Origin: Cricetomys ansorgei
Lineage: Eukaryota > Chordata > Mammalia > Rodentia > Nesomyidae
Reading direction: 5' to 3'
DNA: 64,000 nt
Assembly: GCA_026225945.1 (NCBI GenBank)
Contig: JAMJFZ010001258.1
Coordinates: 10,671,001-10,735,000 of the forward strand
The notes under the pieces are model-generated. The model was given only the letters and a program-made list of their open reading frames with translations. It had not been told where the DNA came from and did no database searches. Every line of letters begins with the position of its first letter. Within the stretch, counting starts at the first letter, position 1. Of this stretch, positions 57,091 to 64,000 are shown piece after piece. The position numbers and the translations under genes were made by a program.

Positions 57091-57151
57091 CTACTGTCTC
57101 CTCCTCTGAAGTATTTGGATGACACTACCATGCCTGGTTTAGTAATTCTTT

Positions 57152-57209
57152 AAACTAACATCCTTTATCTGGTCATAATTAAACTAACATCCTTTATCTG
57201 GTCGTAATT
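57152..57209 (+). repeat. 29-bp tandem duplication
   Basis: Two adjacent 29-bp units (57152-57180 and 57181-57209) that differ at one base. This is a recent local duplication. Confidence 0.9.
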
Positions 57210-58365
57210 ATCCATTGAGTTTGACATGGGATCAAAGTCAGCCTATCGGTGAAGAACCAAACCTCAGAAAAGGAGTATATATACATCTAAAATTTACACA
57301 TGTTATCATGTTTACATATAAATGACTATGTAGACTTTTGTATGATTAGAATTTAAATTTTCTCATTTTAATGCAATTCTATGCATTTTTAATGCAAAGT
57401 CAGCTAGGACTTTAATTTTACTTACGTTTGAACATAAGAATATATGACTTCTCAAATTGTAGCATCCTAGGAACTGTTTCTGTAAACTCCCAACCTTATG
57501 AACATGGTTTCCTTCTTCATAAAGGATGACTTGATTAAATCTTATTTTATGCTAATTTAGTATGAGAACTTAGATTTCTTAAAATAAAACATACAGCATT
57601 GAGTACATTTCAGATTCTCTGAAAAAAAAATCAGAGTAGGTTCTGCTAATGAGCTTAAATTCATGAATTGAAAGAATTCAAGATGAATGCACAGTCTTCT
57701 AAGTAAATATTGAGTTCTGCATTATGCAGAGATAATTATACCAGAAAGATGTAGTTGTGGCAGCAGGGATGGAGGCCAAATGTATGAGTTAAGTTTGAAT
57801 TCTAAGTAATGTTTCCCTGGAATATATTTACATACGGTGGTAGGAGGGATCTCCAAAATTAGGCTAGTGATTTTTGTGAATGATGATTTTTGTTTGTTTA
57901 TGTTTACTTTAGATGGACAGTTTTATGTGTACAAAACACACAATAAAACTTCATGAATCCTTGTTTTAAGTCAAGATCCTTGTTGTGAAGAACACTGAAA
58001 AGCAAACTGTTGTGTGATGAGTTGAATTGTGAAGAACAGACCATCTGGGTAGGTATTGCTAAGTCTGTAAGAGTTGTGGTTTCTCTGACACCCATTCCTT
58101 CTGTTGCCAGACCTAGGCTTGATCAGTTCACACAAAGAAACTTGTGACTTTCTTTGGCTTTCTTGGACCATATAGTAAGAGATTTTGTAGATTTCCAAAT
58201 GTACACAGCCAGCTATCCAGACTTCAGAATATCACTCCTTCATTGTGAGGCCATTAAATCCCACAATTCTCAGACATGATTGAGACTAGGGTAGTGATTT
58301 GCCCTTTATTGCTATGCAGGACTCCAGGATTTACAGAAATATACCACTGGTCTAAAAAGCCAAAT
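57210..58365. other. Unassigned AT-rich DNA
   Basis: No named repeat; two minus frames of 63-75 codons near 57904-58198 without known relatives. Confidence 0.3.
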
Positions 58366-58500
58366 CGGTGGTACTCAAATGTTAGGGGTCTTCATTATCA
58401 CCTGAAGAGTTTGCTAAGATATAGCTTCAGAAGATCCATAGGTTATTGTAAACCTGATGTTTCTAGTCTAAATTGAAGACCTCATTTTGAGGGTCTTTGA
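58366..58500 (+). mobile_element. MER5-like hAT (Charlie-type) fragment
   Basis: 'ggtggtactcaaatgttagg', 'ttcattatcacctgaagagt' and 'ttgctaagatatagcttcag' follow the MER5-type consensus (terminal CAGTGGTTCTCAAA, then 'atcacctgg'). The right terminus is decayed. Confidence 0.5.
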
Positions 58501-60834
58501 TTGTGAGGACCAAATTGCCTATGAGAAGTACAATAGCTATTCTAGACATGTTTCTCAGCAACATCTGTGCTTGCTTTCTGACCTAAATAAAGCCTTGGGT
58601 GGGTTTAATAGAAAGCATGAGCTATGAGCAGTGGATGACAAGGTGAAGTACATTAGATTTCTACCCCATCCATCCTCAAGCTCTTTGAATAAAAACTAGA
58701 GATACTCTAGGTGCCTAGTGGGTTTTCAGGTTATTAAGCTTTTAAAGTATGAAATCTACTGGCTTGCAGTTTGAAGGTGAGCAGCTAAAGTCTTGTGGGA
58801 TGGGGAACAAAAAGATATGGCCTTAACGTGCTTGCCCATAAGCTTTGAGTTTATCTTATATAGCCAGGTCATGACTGGAGGGGGAAGAAATTCAGCTTGT
58901 TATAATGATCAGTTGCATGTCTTAACATTTAGGAAGAAGACCCTAAGGGGAAGGAGGTTCTTTATAAACTCAATTGATTTATAGGTTGACTCTTTGTACA
59001 GGTGTAGTCCTTTGAGATCAGGTAATTAAGAAGACTGGTATAGTTTAGAAACATCTGCATAAGGAGTTAGGTGATTGGGATGGCTCAGAGACCCACCTTA
59101 GAAAAATGGGTGTTAGACATATGCAATCAGAGCTTGATTATCAACGTATCATGCATAAAAATTCAAATGGAACTTGCACACATTAAAGAGAGCCTTGGGG
59201 CCGAAGACAAATAGAATTTCTCAAATAGGTCTTTGCTGTTGCAGTTACCTGTAGTATTCAAATTTGGAAAGAGGTACTCTCTTGTTGTAGGCTTTGTGGA
59301 ACCTTTATATTTTTTCTCTTTTTATTTTTTGATGAAATAACCCATTACTACTACCTACAAGGTAGCATATAAAGTCCTTTGCTTGCTGTTAAAATAATGT
59401 GAACATAGTTGGTACTGAGTTCAAATTAGAATTCCAAGCATGAAGCTACAGTGTCTACAAAATTACAAAAAAAGAAAAATACTGCTATGCTATATGCACA
59501 TGGAGAGAAATATGTAACATTGTCTGGAAAATACAAAGAATGCTCCCCCCTTAATTCTCTATTAAGAAAATCCAAATTTTCTTAATTTAATGTAATTTGT
59601 AAATTTTAGTGTAACATTTAATGTAATTAATGTAAATTAATGTAAATTGATAGAACTGAGAAAAAATAACTATACTGAGTGAGATTGCCCAGTTCCCAGA
59701 AGATCTTTCTTTGATGTCTTTTCATATGTTGGCCTTAGATTCAAACCTTTCACAGCATGTTTTTAACCTGCACACATGTGAAATCCATAAACTTAGAAAG
59801 CATTGGTTGGGGAAGAGATACATTTAGGGAGGGAGTAATAATTGAACATAGGTTCAGTGAACATGAGAAGGAAGACTGGAAGAGGTTCAAGCCAGTCATG
59901 GAATGATGTAGATGGGGAATGTACATGCTAATAAAATTATATCCATGAAGAAAACACATACGATTCCATGATCTTGCAACCCACATAAGAATATAATTAG
60001 AGGAGAAAATAAAACAAGTTATATGATAGAACAGGGGGAGATAAAAGGCTAAGGTAGGTTGGAGAGAGAAGCAAAGGGAAAAGGAGGCATAGACAGAGAG
60101 TAAACCCAAACTAAGTATTTATGAAGAAGCCTCATCAAAGCCCAATAATCTGTAAGATAATTAAAAATACAACTTGAAAAAGAGAGTCTCCCACAAGAGC
60201 TTCAAAGAGATAAGAACTACACAGGTTAGCATAAGCTAAATTAATGATGGAATTCCCATTTTAAACATATAATTAGTTAAAGACAGAACTAGGCCTAGCA
60301 TTCGTAACCACATGACTAATATTATTCATTCATCATCATCCTTAAAAATAATCCCAATATCTAGGAAATTTGATTCTCATGGGTACCTGATTCCTTTAAC
60401 AACTCTTTGTAGTACAGCCTGTTGGACTTTAATCTAACCCCTTAACACAGGTATCTGGGCTATCTATATTTAAGTTGCTATACTCCTAGTTTGATCTGGG
60501 TAATATGCATATATTTAGCTTTTTTTTTCATTCCTGTGGCTACAAAATCTCCTTATTGCTTTTTCACCTCTGTTTCAGGACATTTTCTCCACTTCTTTCT
60601 TTGTAAGACCTGCTAATTATATAGTTTATTTTTCTCTCAGAAACATAACTTTATTTTAATTGCTTGCTCAAGAGAACTTAAACATGCTATCCTAAATAAA
60701 GATGCTATGGGCTAATTAGAGACCCCTTTCAATTTGGGGTGATCTAGATTCTCTGAAGGGACAAGAATAAAGAATAGGAGCGACCTCAGGCAAACCTTGT
60801 AATTATGTGTAAATGGGAATTGGTGTTTGAAAAG
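58501..60834. other. Unassigned AT-rich DNA
   Basis: 59583-59648 is a cluster of TTAATGTAA-type repeats. A 119-codon minus frame (59750-60109) matches nothing I recognise and lies in purine-rich DNA. Otherwise no repeat or gene named. Confidence 0.35.
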
Positions 60835-61312
60835 ACTTCACGTGGAGGGGGAAGAAGGATTGTAGGATCCAGAAGGGTCTAGGACACCAGAAGAGCACAG
60901 CCCACAGAATCAACTAAGGAGGGCTCAAAGTGGCTCAAAGAGACTGAAGCAGCAATAACAGAGCCTGCATGGGAGTATTGTAGGTCCTCTGCATATATGT
61001 TATGGTCAGCTTGGTGGTTTTGTGGGCCTCCTAACAGTGGGAGTAGGGGTAATCTCTAATTATTTTACCTACTCCTGGGAATCTTTTCTTCTTACTGGGT
61101 TGCCCAGTCCAGCCTTAACATAAGGATCTGTGCCTAGTCTTACTGTATCTTTTTATGCTCTGTGGGGTTGACATCCCTGGGAGTCCTTTCTCTTTCCTGA
61201 AGGGAAGTAGATGAGTGTATCTGGGGGAGAAGGGAAGTGGAAGAAACTGGGAGGGAGGAGAAATTGTGGTAAGGATGTATTGTATGAGAACAGAATATTT
61301 TTTTAAAAAAAA
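60835..61312 (+). mobile_element. LINE-1 3'UTR (rodent Lx-like)
   Basis: 'gatccagaagggtctaggac', 'ccacagaatcaactaagga', 'gactgaagcagcaataacag', 'ctctgcatatatgttatggt', 'ctcctaacagtgggagtagg', 'ctgggttgcccagtccagcc' and 'gtattgtatgagaacagaat' followed by an A-rich tail. 5'-truncated copy with no coding part. Confidence 0.85.
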
Positions 61313-61394
61313 TAAGAATTCAAGTGATTGGTGATTTGAGATAGATTTGAAAAGAATCTTGAATTTCGATATGTTTACTATAGTGCTTTAAGAA

Positions 61395-61728
61395 AAAAAT
61401 GTCCTCATAGTCTCAGGTATTTGAACACCTTGGTCCCAGGTTTGGTGGGAATATCACAGGGACTGGTGGCCTTAGAGGAGGAAGAAAATTATTGGAACAG
61501 GATTTGAGAGTTCATGGCTTGGCTTCACATCTAATTTACTCTTTCTGCTCTGTGTTTGTGGATAAAGATGTGGTCTCTCCACTCCTGCTGCTATGTGGAA
61601 CATTTTCTGCCATGCCTTTCCACCACAGTGTACTCTTAACTGCAGGAACAGTAATTCATAATAAACTCTTTCCCATAAGTTGCCTTTGATCCTAATATCT
61701 AATCACAGCAACAGATAAGTAGCTAATA
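61395..61728 (+). mobile_element. MT-like MaLR solo LTR
   Basis: 'gtatttgaacaccttggtcc', 'gtggtctctccactcctgct', 'gccatgcctttccaccaca', 'cataataaactctttccc' with the polyadenylation signal, and 'cacagcaacagataagtagc' at the 3' end. Same type as 16365-16720; partly deleted in the middle. Confidence 0.65.
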
Positions 61729-62450
61729 TATTTACATATGCAAATGGACTGAAGCACAAGAGAAATACTGGTTTCTAGAAGTTGACAGTGTTGTAATATT
61801 TAGATTATCTAGTCTTAGGTCATGGGCCTGCAACTCAATCTAAGCCCAAAATTTATTTTCTTACTGAAGCATTCATATTAGCTCTCTGATCCATTTTGTC
61901 TGTTCTAAAGTCTTACTTTCTAGCATTCTACCTATGGTTGTCATTTTCTTGCAATATTATATGAAATGGACCAGATTATAGTCAATGGTAAATCTGTTCC
62001 AGATCAGAGTTGGGTTAATTAGAAAGGCTTCTTCAAGAAAAAGTTTGCAAGAACACATTCTGCCTCTCAAATATTTTGTTATCTTTGAGGACAGAGGACA
62101 ATTGGGTTTCATTAGTTGACTCGGTGATTCTGTTAGTTGGCTGACCAATTTCCATTAACTAAAGTTGTTTCCCAAGTATATCCTGATAATTAGCCACAAA
62201 AATATCATCAGTGTTCCTCCAGTGGTCATTTTGTCAGGAAACTATGCGAGACAGTCCCTGGCCTTCAACTCAACACATGAAATTATTTCTCTTAGCCCCT
62301 TAATTCAAGTGAACATATTCCTGGGTAGGCGTAACAACATCTGATAGGGATGATGTAAAGTAATTATTAATATCTGTGATGGTCCCAATAAAGAGCAAAT
62401 ACAACTCTCAGAGATGCAATACCTGGACAGCTTAGGTATAGAGCTCTCCT
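61729..62450. other. Unassigned DNA
   Basis: No feature recognised. Confidence 0.3.
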
Positions 62451-62574
62451 CACATGGCTCCCACATGGCAATTTATATGACTACCCCATGGCTCCCACAT
62501 GGCTCTTACATGGCTCCCACATAGCTCTCACATGGCTCTCACATGGCTTTTTACATATCTCTTTACATGGCTCC
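62451..62574 (+). repeat. 11-bp minisatellite, CACATGGCTCC unit
   Basis: About ten imperfect units of CACATGGCTCC/CACATGGCTCT, with a 20-bp interruption near 62470-62485 and T-rich variants at the right end. Confidence 0.85.
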
Positions 62575-63681
62575 TCTGCCTCTGTCTATAGGTCCTTTAT
62601 TGATTCAAATCTCCCTCCTACTCCACACAGGCCTTAATTACTCAAATGAATAGAACTTAACTCTCAGCATATCCCAGCAGGTGTCCAAGCTGAGGAAGAC
62701 CAGAGAAGATCAGCTGCATAACCTGTGTGGTCTATAGGGATCCTACATCTGCATTAAATATAAACAAATAGCCTGTTTATTGTTTTTAGCACAGGAGTGT
62801 GAACAGGTGCAGGAAGCAAGTCTTTCACAAGCTGCAAGGCATTAGGAAGCACCCTTTCCCATACAGCACAGGAAGTGCATCCACAAATACAAAATCCCAA
62901 AGTGACTCCATAAATACAATGTCTAACTGTACAAAATCTAATCCAAACATCTCACTACAGGATGGGGCAACTCTTGAAAGTTACGTGTTGTGAGCATAAG
63001 CTGTAGAAAAATAGCTGCTGGATTGGCCATATCCAGAGGAATGATCTATCTCTTTTGAGGCCCTCTTCCCTCTTTCAGGTGTATATCAAGAAGCACTCCA
63101 TTTTCAGTTCCATCCATAGAATTTATGGGAAAGCTCATAGTAATGTTACTCTTCACACCCTTAGCTTCATAGCTTCTGTATGTAATATTGTGAGTCTCAG
63201 CCTCAATTTTGGACCCACATGTGTCCCCTTCCCAAAACCCGGCTTCATACTGTCACATTATACTCAGGTCACTATCTGATTTTCTTCTACCTGTGTGTAA
63301 TACCCACAAGGCATATATTTCTTTTTTTTTTCTTTGCTCGCTGCTAGTCTGCAATATCTAGATGACATCTAACATACAGTAAGCATACCAAGAAGATTGT
63401 CAGGCAGGCTAAATAAATAAATAATAAGCAAAATATGTAAGGAGCATCTTCCTTTCAATGCCCCTTCCTACTGTCCTAATCGAGTTCTTTTTGGTATAGT
63501 TGGTTTCTTTTTATCTATTTGACATTATACAATGACATGTATATATTGTTCTACAAAAGGCAAGAAAACAAATATAAAAATTAAGAGGAAAAATTATACT
63601 AATTTAAAATTAACATTTTTGTAATCTTTGTAGTCTTCTAGACATGATTTGCAGCTACAGTTTTTTGATTCCACTATTTCC
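62575..63681. other. Unassigned DNA
   Basis: Not AT-extreme and not recognisable. Plus frames of 64 and 74 codons (62799, 63055) have no known relatives. It may be a retroviral or LTR remnant, but I cannot show that. Confidence 0.3.
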
Positions 63682-64000
63682 AGTCTTACTTTGGCTTCCT
63701 ATTGCTCTGATGAAACACCACAGCCAAGAAGCAAGTTGAGGAAGAAAGGGTTTATTTGGCTTATACTCTACATTGCATTCCAACACTGAAGAAAGTCAGG
63801 ACAGGAACTCAAATAGGGCAGGAGCCTGGAGTCAGGAGCTGATGCAGCAGCCATGGAGAGGTCTGATTACTTATTTGCTCCTGTGACTTGGTCAGCTTGC
63901 TTTCTTATAGACCCCAAGACCAGCTATCCAGGGGTGGCCCTCCCACAATGGACTGGGCCCTCCCACATTAATCACTAATTTAAAAAATGCCCTGCAGGCT
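63682..64000 (-). mobile_element. ERVL-like rodent LTR, cut by the window edge
   Basis: Reads as the reversed LTR: 'ttcctattgctctgatgaaa', 'gggtttatttggcttatact', 'gaaagtcaggacaggaactc', 'gggcaggagcctggagtcag', 'gagctgatgcagcagccatg', 'gggtggccctcccacaatgg' and 'aaaaaatgccctgcaggct'. This is among the best-preserved repeats here. The 5' part of the LTR lies beyond 64000. Confidence 0.75.

Noticed and set aside
59750..60109. 119-codon minus frame rich in Ser, Leu and Phe
   Set aside because: No known family, no conserved motif and no splice or promoter context; purine-rich plus strand makes such frames likely by chance.
62451..62574. CRISPR-like array
   Set aside because: Repeat units are 11 bp and contiguous with no spacers, and the genome is mammalian; a minisatellite.

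Overview
This window is mammalian nuclear DNA from a muroid rodent (mouse, rat, hamster or vole group). The evidence is its repeats. There are B1, B2/B3, B4, ID and RSINE1-type SINEs. There are many truncated LINE-1 3' ends of the rodent (Lx-like) type. There are rodent MT-like/ERVL LTRs, a URR1-like hAT element and long CA/TG microsatellites. Older mammal-wide repeats (MIR, L2, MER5, old L1) lie between them. I cannot settle the species. No evidently young, species-specific L1 or SINE copy was recognised.

I found no protein-coding gene, tRNA, rRNA or CRISPR array. Every open frame is short; the longest, 177 codons, reads through a TG microsatellite. None encodes a family I recognise. The stretch looks like a gene desert or a large intron, rich in A+T and L1. 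One exon-like island (about 20494-20599) is kept as a weak candidate.

Layout. 1-10 kb: L1 fragments in both orientations, an L2, an MT-like LTR, and an L1 3'UTR (8850-10240) split by an LTR (9355-9950). 10-17 kb: MIR, degenerate L1 ORF2, an antisense L1 3' end, ID and B1 SINEs, a URR1-like hAT (15661-15891) and an MT-like LTR. 17-28 kb: a class-II-like LTR (17009-17343), MIR, B4 with a long TG array, L1 3' ends, B3 and B1. 28-36 kb: L2/MIR remnants, a gammaretrovirus-like solo LTR (31542-32114), and an antisense L1 3' end. 36-43 kb: mostly unassigned, with one B1 and an AT palindrome tract. 43-64 kb: two more copies of the class-II-like LTR (43612-43935, 56762-57090), B1, MIR, B4, L1 3' ends, ERVL-like LTRs, a SINE split by an LTR, B3, a promoter-like block, a minisatellite and an LTR running off the right edge.

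The strongest observations are element boundaries fixed by target-site duplications. The three-copy LTR family has 6-bp duplications, two of them exact. The class-I solo LTR is flanked by GTAC and carries a triple GGAATGT-type repeat in U3. The hAT element has a degenerate 8-bp duplication. Two nested insertions give a relative order of events. Family names are from memory of consensus sequences; a RepeatMasker run would settle subfamilies. I saw no evidence of an undescribed coding system.
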